64,000 nt of DNA, from assembly GCA_018257865.1 (NCBI GenBank), contig JAEUBA010000027.1:1-64000 (forward strand). Direction: 5' to 3'. Every line of letters begins with the position of its first letter. Positions within the stretch are counted from its first letter, which is position 1. Below, one piece after another: positions 46,363-58,177 of this stretch. The position numbers and the translations under genes are program-made. The notes below the pieces were generated by a model. It saw only the letters and a list, made by a program, of their open reading frames with translations. It had not been told where the DNA came from and did no database searches. This DNA is from Stereocaulon alpinum (taxonomy: Eukaryota > Ascomycota > Lecanoromycetes > Lecanorales > Stereocaulaceae).

Positions 46363-46891
46363 ATGGCAGCTAATATAGCGGAAGTAGAATACCTTACACT
46401 TTCAGAGATCACGTTCGAATGGGGCGATAGCTATGATGACAAAGATTGGATCAGACTGCGTGCCATACTAGCTCCCACTTTGATGGTAAGTCCACCCTCT
46501 ATCATACTTCTGTTCACCTCTAACATGGTACTAGGTAGACTATACCGATGTCAATGGGCACAAATGGGACGCGATGACCGCCGAGGATTTTGTAGGCATA
46601 ATGTCTCACATTGGCTTCGTCGGTGACCCTCTGGTGCACACACAGCATCATATCGGGGCTTCCAAATGGACCAAAGTCTCGAACGAGGAAGTTATTGGAC
46701 ATCATCAGTTAAGAGCGGCGCACCAAAGATATACGGCTCTTGACAGGAAAACGGTGGAGAATAAGGGCCATGGACACGCTATGGTGAAGCATCTTTACAA
46801 GAAGATTGGAGGGGAGTGGAAGCTTGCAGGACTGAGACCGACGGTAAGATGGAACGAGTTCGAGTTTGAGAAGATCTTCAAAGGGTTCTGA
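46363..46891 (+). CDS. scd1: Scytalone dehydratase
   Basis: It dehydrates scytalone and vermelone in the DHN pathway. From ATG 46,363 the product is 159 residues in exons 46363-46485 and 46535-46891 (49-nt intron), about the usual length. The NTF2-like cone fold and active-site residues known from Magnaporthe are visible: Tyr and Asp in FEWGDSYDDKDW, Tyr in MVDYTDV, His in HTQHHIGASKW and His in HHQLRAAHQRY. The C-terminal EWKLAGLRPTVRWNEFEFEK also fits closely. The frame is open upstream and may be spliced to a long disordered 5' exon. It is divergent from the SDR, so the two probably share a control region. Confidence 0.92.
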
Positions 46892-49800
46892 CAGTCTTTC
46901 TTGGGGCGATTATAGCTGTATCTTGTTGAGAGTTTGATGGCGTTGGCTTTATAGGCGACAGCAGATCTCACGACCACAGTCATAACATTCAATATCTATC
47001 CCCATCCTGCTATAAGTCCACATGCTGCGCAATTACTTTTCCTCCACGTCTCAGCTTACCTCCACACTTCCTGGAACCTCTCAGTGTCCGTCGCAGCTGT
47101 GGCGAAACTGACAGTGGATCTCCTGCTCGGAGGGGCTATGGCCGCCTCCTTGTCGGACCGTGCATACGCGTCCTAGGCTCCGGCTAAACCATCACACAAT
47201 AGCTCCTTACTACCGTATAGCGCTGACGCCCAAGCCGCTAATTAATGCTTGAAGGCCTGATGCCAGATCTACGCGGAAACGGTCGCCGATCAAAGTTCGA
47301 TTGCCGCAGAACCTTCTCACACCGCCCTACTCTAATTGGACCTCGTTCCTTACATCATTCGTCCAAGCATTACCAATTCTTGTCGCTCGCATGTATAAAT
47401 CTCCGAGCTGCAGCGAACTTGCCGGCTGGAGACATTGCTATGACCGAGCACTGCATGAGAGAGGGTATCAAGGGGGATTTGCATGTAAGATATTACCTCA
47501 AGGGACTTGGATGCCCGCGTTCCTCATGAGCTAAGAACGCCATACGCCAACAGAGCCCCACATAGGGTGGCGCCAGCTCATCACTACAAGCTTTATTGTT
47601 CCTGAAGTCGTACCAGGTTGGTTGTCCCAGGATCTGCGTTCGCTTGAAACTGCCTTGAGTGTACCTGATCCTCGCATGGGATCACTGCTTACTTCACGGT
47701 TGCATTCCCTTGCGCCCAATGGCAGATCGAAGAGGAGATATATTATTTCACACACAACTTTGCGCCTTTTACTCCCTTTCGCTTAAGTTTCCTGGACATG
47801 GCCGTAGGAATATACCCTAAGGTACATACCAACCCCCCCTCCAGTCCGTGTGTACTTCGCGTGATTATATTTCCGCCATGTCAGATCTGGGTCTCAGATC
47901 TAAGCTCGGAACTCATCAGCTGCATCCCTACTGTTTACTCTGCAGGAACCCTTACATGTTCTTTTTCTTCCCGGCCAATCAAATTCTAACCGCGGCAACT
48001 CGGATTTCCACCAGCTGACACTCCGGCCGGAATAACAATTCTCCAGATGTCTTTGTCATTGTTGCGGAGTATTCTGGTACGTGCGGTTAAATGCTAACAG
48101 TCCCCATGACCTTGTCTGTCTCTTCTCCCTGTAATGCATTATGCGTGTTGATCAATTCTAGAAGGTGAGTGAACACATGCTTCTGGCTGTGGGGGACAGC
48201 GACGTGATCAGGGCGGTCACGTGTATAGGCGATCAGCGAATGTCTAGGAAGGAGGGTAGTAGTCAATTCGGTGGAGGCGTTGGTAGGGATACTAGGTACT
48301 TACCCAGGGCTACGGTAGCGTTAAATGGGCTCGTCGTCATTGCCCCTGGGGTCATTGGCATAGCTTGTGGCTGAAGACTTTGGCAGCGTTGCTAATGAAG
48401 CGCAGGCCTCAGTGTCTGTTTGTCCCCCAATTGAACCGTTTTCAGTCGGAGCCGCAACTTTTACTGGCATGAAAGAGCTGCGGGCTACCTGACTGGATCC
48501 AGCCAGAAGACAGCGATCTTGTGGATTGATCATGTCGGGCATGAGCGGTAGAGATCTGCTGAAAGGACATGAACCAACATACTACGAATCATGTTCGAAA
48601 TACCCCGATGTAAAAGAAGCTGCGCTGGGCATTCCTGAAATGTACCCTTCATATTCCGAGTGTCGGCGGTAGCCCAGCTCGATTTATCAAACTTCCCTGC
48701 TATCCTGGGTCTCGCACAATCAATGGGCAAGATCACGCTTCTGGATGGTTGAGGGAACAACAAGATGTCCCGGGCACAAGAGGAGGAACTGGCAGAATAT
48801 ACTTGCTCTGGAGCCACGACTGCCCGCAGAATACCCAAGATTAGTCCATGGTGTGGGAGACCGACTCGTTGTGTTTCAATGCACAAGCACTACGACGGTG
48901 CTACTGCGCGACTACGCCTTGCGTCCTGTGGAGGATGCAATATACACAAATGCCGACTCAATTAGTTCAATAAGCTGGAAGAATGTTGCAATGAGGAGCA
49001 AAACCAGCCATCGTCCTGCAGCTCTTCTCCCAGCCACCCGCTTACGATAGAGTCACGAGCCAATAACTCCTGACCTCTGCACCTACGACTACCATTTCTT
49101 CCACTCGACATATAGTTAAAAGATCGTGCCGCAGATATAGATAGCCCAAGGAGGCGCAGGACTCGGTCTGCGTACAATCATGAGAGGAACAGCGGGAATG
49201 GCTACGGTAGCGCTACACGTGAGTATGAGCGGAGATATTCCATGGATCGGGTGACTACGAGATCCAGTACTCTGCGGCATCAGCCAAGCGATTAGCAAGA
49301 GAGAGAGACATTAAATTGTGATACAAGGCCATCTTCTTGGACAACAATCATTTTTATAGTAGCGATCTTGAGCTACTCTATCGCTGAGGGAAAAGGATAT
49401 CGTGCACAGCTCCATATTCCTGCTCGCAAGCGTCCCTATGCCTACGAGACCTCTCCGTTCTATCAACATTAACCGTCGATTAAGCATATGAACCCAAAAA
49501 GTGCAGAATAAATCAATTCATATGAGCCGCTATGAGATTCGACCCCCTACTGAGAAAGGCGCATCCCACACTGTCACTGTCCTTGTTCAAGCTAGCAAGG
49601 CATTCCACCGGAGTCAACGTCGAATTAACACAAGGGGACCGTACTCAACCCCGAACAAACCCATCCTCCCTTTGTTTTTTCCTCCCTCAACTTAGCGGCC
49701 TCAACGGCCTTCTTCCGCGAACATGATCTTCCGGATAACGCGGACTGCAAAGACGTCGGCCTCGACTCCATAGGCTCAGCAAGCGAAGGCAGGATGAGAA

Positions 49801-50596
49801 GGCCCTCTAGCTTAACACGAATTGCGTTGGGGAACAATCCGGCGAGAACTAGAACGACGATCAATCGTCTAGGCATCGAGACCGATGACATGCCAACAAA
49901 GCGGAGCTGTGATATGGCACTGATTCGCTGCTCGAAGATGTACGAACGCACAAGTAGCACAAAGTCCTTTTTCACCGCCAGTCCTTGGATCTAGTTCAGA
50001 CCTCTTATCTCACGGACAGCACAGTAAATCCGCAACATCTCAAATCCCCCAACTCCCCTAAATCCGGCTATCACGGCCTCCCTATCCCCAATCCCCAAGC
50101 CCTAACAACATCTCGCAGTAAACCATGACACGACATTGGGAGATCTTACCCCCGAGCACTCGGAGATTTTGCGGAGAGTAGATGATGCAAACACACCCAC
50201 CCATATGCAGGTGTAATGCAGATGCACATCCAACAGCTGCTATACCGACATACATGCATGCGTATGCAGATGCATATGCAGATGCAGCTGTACCTGCAAA
50301 AGCCCGAACCCGAAACCCGAAATATCTACCAAACTCCGTTTTCCTAACCCTGCAGCAGCATCGCATAAGGCCAACTCACGATTCAGCACGCTATCCTATT
50401 CGAATCGCGAATTTCCCGATCTCGCCATACGTAGTCCGTCTTACTCAATTCTCACTCTCATTCCCCGGTATCCGGCATCTCGGCAACCCCCATCACTCAG
50501 CATGCGACATCCGTCCTTATTCCTTCCTATTCCCTCATCTCTTCCATCACGCCATCGCCACCATCACACCATCACAACCACCACGCCATCACAAAT

Positions 50597-50641
50597 GCAG
50601 CTATCAAATCCGCAGCTATCAAACCCGCAGATATCAAACCC
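50597..50641. repeat. 15-bp tandem repeat, three copies
   Basis: Units GCAGCTATCAAATCC, GCAGCTATCAAACCC and GCAGATATCAAACCC follow one another exactly, and a fourth starts GCATG. They sit among CCATCAC and ATGCATA simple runs. Confidence 0.8.
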
Positions 50642-50919
50642 GCATGTCCGCATGCAGAATGCATAATGCATAATGCAACACCCAAGGTACCTACCTAGCT
50701 ACCACACCACACCACAATACCCATGCTCACGAACGTCGTTCCTGCATCAGTCGGTACCGTCAATACCGTCCGTTAAATCACTCACTCGACCCGGCAACCG
50801 GGTGGTCTGATTTCACGCGCGCGTGAGTATGCAGGAATCGGTCATCGAAGAAATTCCGTTGGGTTTGGGTTCGGGTTCGGGTTTAGATTCTTTAGATTTT
50901 TTAGACTTAATTCTCCGAT

Positions 50920-50947
50920 GGGGATGGGGATGGGGATGGGGATGGGG
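50920..50947 (+). repeat. (GGGGAT)n run, five G4 blocks
   Basis: Five GGGG blocks separated by AT dinucleotides fall within 28 bases. Intramolecular G-quadruplex formation is expected for such spacing. GTGGGTAGGTGGGTAGGTG follows about 45 bases later. Confidence 0.85.
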
Positions 50948-51526
50948 CGCGGTAGGGTTGATGGAGGTGGGTATTGGTTTCGGTCACCGCTGGTGGGTAG
51001 GTGGGTAGGTGTTTGTGTGCGGGGCGGATAGCCGTTGGGTTGGTTGTGAATCAGAGAGAGTTGGAGTTCGGGTTGGATTGGGATAGTATGTGATGTATTT
51101 TGTGCTTGGTGAGGTGAACATAGGATTTAGGATTTATGATCTATATTGACGGGGAGGTGAGGATCTAGAGCATGTGAGGATGGTAGACATTGCCATGAGA
51201 AAGGAGAGGGTAAAAGGTGAAAATACTCGTAGGCTATGGGATTATAGGGCTGGAATCTATTCGTACTTGATAATTCAGCACGTTCCCGAGGCTCAGTGTG
51301 AGCTCTCGGAGCGTCAACGTAGTCCGCTTCTGATCTCACATTGACTTGGAGTATCTACATCACCAGTGAAAGTGACAAGAGCATTAAGAACCCACCATTA
51401 CAAAACAGACATAACAAACTAAATCCCAACCCAGCTACACGATACCCAAAACCAGCCAAAACAAAAACCCACCCATCCAACAACAGATCTTACAAGCCAA
51501 CCTCACCCCACCACAAGGTAAATACC

Positions 51527-51768
51527 CTACAACCCAGAATCAATCTGCCCAACACCACCTCCCCCCCCATAACGCGCCCAATCCCTACAATTCCGCCACG
51601 CCGCATCAGGAATCCTATACCGCCTAACAGCATCCGGCCGCTCAAGGATATTAGCATACAACCCGCCAGACAAGTGCCACGCGACATGGCAGTGAAAGGG
51701 CCAGACGCCTGGATTGTCGGATTTCCACTGGAGGACCTGGTGGTTGGGTTGGTATTGCTGTATAGATA

Positions 51769-51802
<34 letters not shown>

Positions 51803-53793
51803 AGGGGAGACGTACTGTGTAGCCGTTTGCGGGGAGGATGTGGACGTCTCGGCGTTGGGGGTTAGGGGCGTTGGTGATGGTGCCGTCCCAGGTTCCGGGG
51901 CCGGAGGCGAGGACGGACCTGGTGGGTTGGGTTGGGTTAGTAGGCTGGTGTTCTGGGATGGCGTTGGTGATACGCAACTTACATTTCGTGGCCGTGGACG
52001 TGCCAGGGGTGGCTGGTTGGGGAGTGGTTGGTGAGTATGATTCTCACGCTGGCGTTGGTGCCGACGTTGTAGACGTTCCATTCTGGATCGTAGGGGTAGG
52101 AGTCGTTGCCTGCGTTTGCGAGGAGTAAGAGTGGGTTGTTGAAGTTGGCTCTGAAGGTGGAGTCGTTGATTGTCCAGACGAGATGGCCGGTGGCGTTGAT
52201 CTTGAAGTTGACGGCCATGTTGATTGTAGTGGCGGGGTTGTCGGCTGCAATGGGGTAAGCTGGCACGGTCTTGGATAGAGCGTCGTTCTCACAAGGGGGC
52301 GTGTTGTCGACTTGGGCTATTGATCTCGGACCTGGGGTGCCGGTCTTGTTTGCTTTCTCGTAGTAGATGGTAGCGAGTGCGAGAGGCTGGTTGGCTGGCT
52401 CGGTGCATTGGCCGCTGGACATCTTTGAGCGCATCCAGAAGATGTCTTCGGGGTTGCCTGTGGCCTCGACTACCACGTCGCTTCGTTGGCCGACCTTCGG
52501 GGCTTGTCAGCTCGGGAAGCGTCATTGAGAGCACAAAGACTTACACCGAGAGTGACGACGTTGGTGGTGTATGGCTCGATGGGAATAAAGTCGTTGGCAA
52601 AGACGGTCATGTTATGGCCATCAATACTGAATTTCTGAATAGCAGCGATGCCGGAATTGATCAGGCGAAGTCTGTGCTTCTTTCCACTGACAAAGTTGAA
52701 TTTCGAGACACCTGCATTGTTGACGCATGAGCCTTCCGTGCTGTTCGATGAAGCGTCTGGACAGACAAAATTCATCTTTCCATTGATAAGGTTGTTGTCT
52801 GAAGCTGGGCGGACCGATCGAAGGTCATTTGGATTGATTGGGCCCACTACTCCCTTGAGGATGTCATAGTATGGCGTATGGTAATAATCATTCAGTGTTA
52901 CAGGACCCAAGTCGATATCGTAACGCTCATTCGTTGGGCCATGGATTATCATAGGACCCCACAGACCGTCGGCGTACTGGCTGGAATAATGAGAATGATA
53001 GAATGTGCTTCCATACGGAGTGGCCTTGAAGGTCTGGGTGAAGCTGCCGCCAGGAGCAATTGGACACATGGATACGCTGGGAACGCCGTCTTCCCATCCA
53101 GAGTTTTGTTGCATGAGGCCATGATAGTGGATGGTAGTACCTTCCGGTGGATTTGCGATGGCATTGTTTACAGTGACTTGGATAGTGTCTCCCCAATTAG
53201 CTTCAATCGGTGGCTAGAAGACTTCTGATCAGCCTGTTCTCAAAATCTTAAAAGTCATGATCACGTACACCAGGATATTGGCCGTTGATTAATAGCATGT
53301 CTTTAGAGTAGCCATCAGGAGCCACCGTACCACGAGCAATAGTGAATTCGTAGTTGCGTACTACACCGGTGTTTGGTGCTTCTGTGTATGGATCAGAATT
53401 GGAACAGCCCTTTGTTCCCCATGGCCAGCCATTCACGATTGGCTATGACGTGTCAGCAACCATGGTACTTGGCGAAGACAGCGGATTCGAGAGTGTGAGG
53501 AGTGCACACGTCTAATTGGCTTCACTGACACGCCAGAGATGTAATATGATTGACAGTTCAGAGATCACGTGCGGCTTACATTATTGGTTAAGAAGGGTGA
53601 GTACTTTGGAGCATGGAGTGTTCCTAATTGGGATGCACCTGCACGGATTAGCATAAGCATACCTGTCAACCTTCATTGAGAACAGCAAAGGCATGACGCA
53701 AGCAGAGTCTCGAGGCATACCATTGGTCCTTGTCTGAGGGATGGCGGCCACTAGGGACGTGGCGCCGTTTAGCAGGTTTGAGATCAACGTCAT
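51527..53793 (-). CDS. Laccase-type multicopper oxidase
   Basis: Secreted laccases oxidise phenols, including DHN, with molecular oxygen. The spliced product is 599 residues from seven exons: 53793-53721, 53638-53580, 53442-53269, 53213-52545, 52494-51983, 51918-51816 and 51736-51527, phases consistent. Copper ligands are visible: HYHGLMQQ and FYHSHYSSQYADGLWG (first cupredoxin domain), HPWHVHGHEM and WPFHCHVAWHLSGGL (last domain with the HCH motif). The start gives a short hydrophobic N-terminus (LISNLLNGATSLVAAIPQ), then the typical PKYSPFLTNN. The C-terminus ends IDSGL, as in ascomycete laccases. The last intron (51,737-51,815) contains a run of 33 C on the coding strand. It may serve the DHN cluster; that is inferred from position and chemistry. 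Confidence 0.92.
51769..51801. repeat. Homopolymer of 33 G inside a laccase intron
   Basis: An uninterrupted run of 33 G on the plus strand (C on the gene strand) occupies 33 of the 79 bases of the last laccase intron, between the GTACGT donor and the branch region. Its true length may differ because such runs are error-prone in sequencing. Confidence 0.9.
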
Positions 53794-55374
53794 TTCGATC
53801 GACCTTCCAGATATGCGAACAGAGAAGAAAGAAACGCAGCACACAGTGGCAGAACCGGACACATGTCTGTTATAAGGCCCGGCCACTCTAAAGGCCAAGC
53901 AAATGTATGCAATGTCATCTATACATGCAGCGCTGAAATCATGAAGACATCTAGAACAACAAAGGTATAATCTCCGCCAGGCAAGTTGTACCCATTCGGG
54001 CTACCTTGTGTCCAGAAAGGGGACGACCTTGAAGAAATGGCCAAATCGGGCAGGAAGTCCATCCTTGGACCCAGACTTAGTAAAGCAAAGAGACAATATG
54101 ATAGGCAAAAGCTCGGTCATGAGCCGGATGACATGTTGTGCGGTGCAAGTTGCGGTGGTCAAAGAGATGCTGGGTTATTCGGCCTTCGCTTAAGCGATGG
54201 CAAGTGAGCGAGCGAATCGCAATCCAACCACCGAAATTGAAGGCCCTCATTCATCGGCAAAGGGCCAATCAGTGAGCAGCTCAGATGACCGAAAGGTACA
54301 TGATGGGAAACTTATCGCACTAGTCCGTTTCGACTCTAGAAGCTCGCGTGAGGCTGGCGCAGCATACAGAGAGTCTTCCTGGTCCCAAGCCTTGATACTC
54401 CACAACGTATGCATACATTTCTGCAATGACGCGCTCCATTATCAACGGAGTGGTGCACAGTATGAAGAAGTTGGTTATTTTGACAAATCAACGAGGGAGC
54501 TATGAGATCGCACAGACACCCGCTGTTGAATGATGACGAGCTGTCAGTGTCAATCCAATTGGTGTTGCTGGAAAGAATCCTATCGTCCTACATCTGCGCT
54601 TGGAAGCAACCTTGGCCAATAAATGCCGCAAATCTATGCTCGCTGCATCATGTTGGGCTGTTGAATGAGCGAAGTAACGTGCTGAGTACGCCGTATCAAG
54701 CTCGAATGTTGATGTGACTTGCTCTCCAGGTCGCACACATCTTGTGCTGCAAAGCCACTCTCAGATCCTCCGCATGTTTCTTGAGCTTTAGACCATTGAT
54801 CGGTGTCACCGATGAGCGACTCCCTACTCCCTCATTAGCACGTCCCGCACTCAGGATTTTGATAGAGGTACCGTACGTCTTCATACACCAGCCTCGAGCG
54901 CGCAGCCACCCTTTCCTTTCCATGACCCGGATGATGAGCGGATGCCAGACCAGTGTAGGCACATTTCCCATAGAGCCAAGCTTTTACACACTCTTGCCAC
55001 GAATGGCAAGAGCTTCAGCTTGCGAAGCCGTGCTTTCGTCCAGAATCTTGTCCATGGTCTTGTTACCAGGCCATGACAAGTTTCTCGATGTCCTCTACAC
55101 AAGCGATATTCCAACCGTCCGCAGCAACACCGAAACCAACGCATAACAAGTTGCTTCCGCGAGCCTGAAATGCCGACTGAATCCAAAACTCCATCCAGCT
55201 TTTGAACCCTCAAGAAGTCGCACTTTCATTCTTATGCCCCGAGTGCATGACGCACATCTCGGCTCGAACGAGCTCGGAGATTGCCAAAATTGCTGGCAGG
55301 CAAGCCTCAAGGGGGGGCTGCGATAGCTACCAAATCCTCCACGAGTGTTGAAACTTGGGGAAAAGCCCAGCGAT
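53794..55374. other. Intergenic region, no gene supported
   Basis: This holds the laccase promoter side (from 53,794) and 1.3 kb of short overlapping frames on both strands without domains. Nothing else is recognisable. Confidence 0.4.
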
Positions 55375-56755
55375 TCAGACATTCGACGGTCCTGCACTAT
55401 TATTCGCATCCGCGCTAAGCTTGCGCTTATACCAGCCCCATCTCTCCCCTCTGATCAAAGCCTTGATTTTCTCAGGAGTAGGGACTTTCTGCAGTGTAGG
55501 CATTGATTCTTGACTCCCGCCCCGCTCCGTGTGCAATTCATTACCCAGTACCCCGAGGTGTGCAAAAGCCGAGGATTGGCTTGGTCTCATCCTAACATGA
55601 CTCAGTTCCGGCCTTGCCGGCTCCTCCTCTAGGCGCAAAGTCATGTCTGAAGTTCGCTGTCGAAGTTCAATTGCACTGACATCTGACTTGATCCGGTCCG
55701 GCGGTTCTCCCCCTTCTTGTAAGGTGCGACCAGATAGTCCCGAGCTCCATGAAGCCATTTTGTTCTTGAACTTGGGGACTATCCGGCTGAATATAGGTCG
55801 ATAAGTCGGGAGGCAGACGCTGACAACTCCCATACCCATCTCGATGGCCGTCCATATCTGGGCTTGAATGTCCGTGTAGCTGGGATCTATTGGGTTGAGG
55901 TTGTGGATTATGACAGCACGGTAGATACTAGCAAAGCAGACAAATCCACCCAGCATGAAGATGCCCATGATCTTGATCTTTCTTTCCAGAGGCTGCTGAA
56001 GTCCCCATAGTAGGGGCATCGGCAATATTAGGATGATGAAGTCGGTCAAGACATTACAGACTGCAAAGACAGTGACTGGAGCCGCGATGGGAAGGCAATG
56101 ACGTTTGACTGTCGGGTCCCAGTTGGCGCTTATTGGGACGCATTGGATGAGTGCTCCCATCCCCTGCACTCCGCTGTAGATGAGGATGAAAATCACAACG
56201 ACCCAGAGGAGCTTGGTGAAGCGGTCGCTGACGAAGAAGACTCGGTGATAAAGGTATAGTATGGATACTTTGATGGAGAATGTTGCGGCTTGGTATATCA
56301 CCTCGACGGCCAGAAGCGTCTATGAACACATTAGCTCTACTCCCTACTGGCTTTATGTCTTTCCTACCTCGGCGAAGCCTTTGACACTGGTCGTCTTATC
56401 AGTCGTTACTACTGCATGCCTTCCTGCGCCGTAATGAATGCCGATGAATTGACAAATGATGACTGCAGTCGTGAATACCTAGTCGACCAAGTCCACATCA
56501 TTAGCCGGATCGCCCAAGAGTAGGAACTTTGGAAGCATGACAATGGTGGTGGGTTATTACCAGCCCAGCAACAATGAACCAGTCATCATATTCGTATTTG
56601 ACTTTGGTCATGCGCCGACAAAGAAATCTCAAAGCAACGGCGATGTATGCAAGAACTAGACACAGTGTGTTGGAGGCGATTAATGACGGTACTAGGGTCT
56701 GGTCGAAGTGATCTCGTTGATCTTGTAGGTCAGCGGCCGTTGGTACGGTGGCCAT
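55375..56755 (-). CDS. Rhodopsin-like fungal integral membrane protein
   Basis: This belongs to the fungal rhodopsin-domain membrane protein family (related to PTH11-type receptors but without a visible CFEM domain). The product is 416 residues from exons 56755-56561, 56478-56368 and 56319-55375 (introns 82 and 48 nt). It opens TLVPSLIASNTLCLVLAYIAVALRFLCRR, then KYEYDDWFIVAGL, HYGAGRHAV, TFSIKVSILYLYHRVF, LLWVVVIFILIYSGVQG, C-x-P-ISANWDPT, FAVCNVLTDFIILILPMPLLW, IKIMGIFMLGGFVCFASIYRA and GMGVVSVCLPTYRPIF. These are the family's seven spans and its D-D-W and C-W-like landmarks. The last 130 residues are a polar cytoplasmic tail. The ligand is unknown. Confidence 0.85.
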
Positions 56756-58177
56756 ACCAAACGATCTTCTAAGGGGCCGTCCCGCGTTGTAGGTATGTTC
56801 CGTAAGTGATGAAGAACGTGCTAAGCTGCGCTCGACTCGATCTAGGCCGCAAAAGGTGTTGCAGGCTTCATCTTATCCTGTCATTGCTGAGGCTCATGGC
56901 GCAAGAAGAGAGCGTACACCTTTCTCACCCCCAAAGAATGTGTTGCAAGACAAGGCGATAGATCAAAGGAAAGAATGGGAAGGTAAGAGGTTCTATTCAA
57001 ACCTGGGTCACAGCGCGTTTTGAGTAGCGGCAGTGTGGCGCCTCCCACTGTGGAGGACGTCAGGAAGTCAATAGGTAAGGTAGTCCCTGCCGAGTAGGCA
57101 CGTCTTGGACTGGGGATGTTTCCGCTGGAGATGCAGGTATTCCTGCACCCCGCAAAGTTTGAGCTCCTGAGTCCTGATTCGAAGCAAGCGGTTTGAAAGT
57201 TATTGTAGTTGCGACATTGCAGCGCATCTTCAAGCAAAGCGCTTCTTTCGTCATTGGTACTATGATGCGCCAAGATAGATCTGCTGGATCTATTGGATGG
57301 ATGCAAGATGTACTACGTCATGCAATTCCCTCACCCTCAATCTTAAGTTACCATGAGCTGTGCCGTCTGAATATGATCTGGGGGGGTTGGGTGAAGAAGA
57401 GTTGTGATTGGTGCGCCAGATGAATTATAGATTGGATCCACAGTCAAGCCTCTAGCGCTTCTCTTAGTGGGAACCCGGGCGCGCTATGATACTTTGCGTT
57501 ACGTGTGGACAAGAGTAATACGGACTACGGGTAAGTCGGCAAAGTGGGCAAGCCTCAGTAGGCGAAGTATAAGCCGTCCATCATCTCTGCTTGAGCATGG
57601 ATTCAAACATTGTCTCTGACCATTTGCTAGAACACAAGAATTGTATTTGACCCGCAAGAATATCGAGCACAGGTCAACATATGGTGGGTGACAACATCAC
57701 AGTCTGACCACATCCTACAAGTAGACGGAAAGTTGCCCTAAAGAGACGTGGAGCAACTTTAGTACAGCATCAAGCAAGTGAACCCCGATCAGTACCCATG
57801 GCAGGCCACTTCGACATGTAAGAGGTACGACGGACCGGCATAGGAAGCCAACCCAGCGCCTGTTGAGGGGTGAAAGTTCTACGAGACTGCATGCGCGCGG
57901 CTGTTCTCATTGACCGGGCAATTCAAATGCAGCCAACGGCTACCAAAGCGCCAAAGTAGAGAATACTGAAGGATGAAGGTGGTAGAATGTAATTTGAGAG
58001 TGCTTTTGAGCCTTGAATCAACCTTTGAGGTGCAATTTCCTGTATCCTTACGATGACCACGCCTTCCCTACGTCTCAATAACCATTTATCCTGTGTGACT
58101 GTGTTGCTATCTTACATTTTGGCTTCCTTCGAGCATGTCATTTGCTTCCAGCCTGTCATCATCATCGCATGGATATG
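56756..58177. other. Intergenic region, no gene supported
   Basis: A minus-strand frame at 56,881-57,306 (141 codons, several Cys) has no signal peptide or domain and is unsupported. The rest holds only short frames. Confidence 0.4.

Larger units (their letters stand above)
46892..51526. other. 4.6 kb stretch without a recognised gene, low-complexity right part
   Basis: From 46,892 to 50,000 there are only short frames without domains, the largest on the minus strand at 48,530-48,886 and 49,625-49,975. From 50,170 the sequence becomes low-complexity: ATGCAGATGCATATG runs, CACCATCAC runs, a 15-bp tandem repeat and GGGGAT repeats. This separates the laccase from the rest of the cluster. Confidence 0.5.

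Noticed and set aside
48530..48886. 118-codon minus-strand frame as a gene in the gap
   Set aside because: No recognisable domain, no signal sequence and no consistent neighbouring exons.
51651..52081. Pro-rich frames on the minus strand and Gly-rich frames on the plus strand around the poly-G run
   Set aside because: They arise from reading through laccase introns and the homopolymer; the spliced laccase explains the region.
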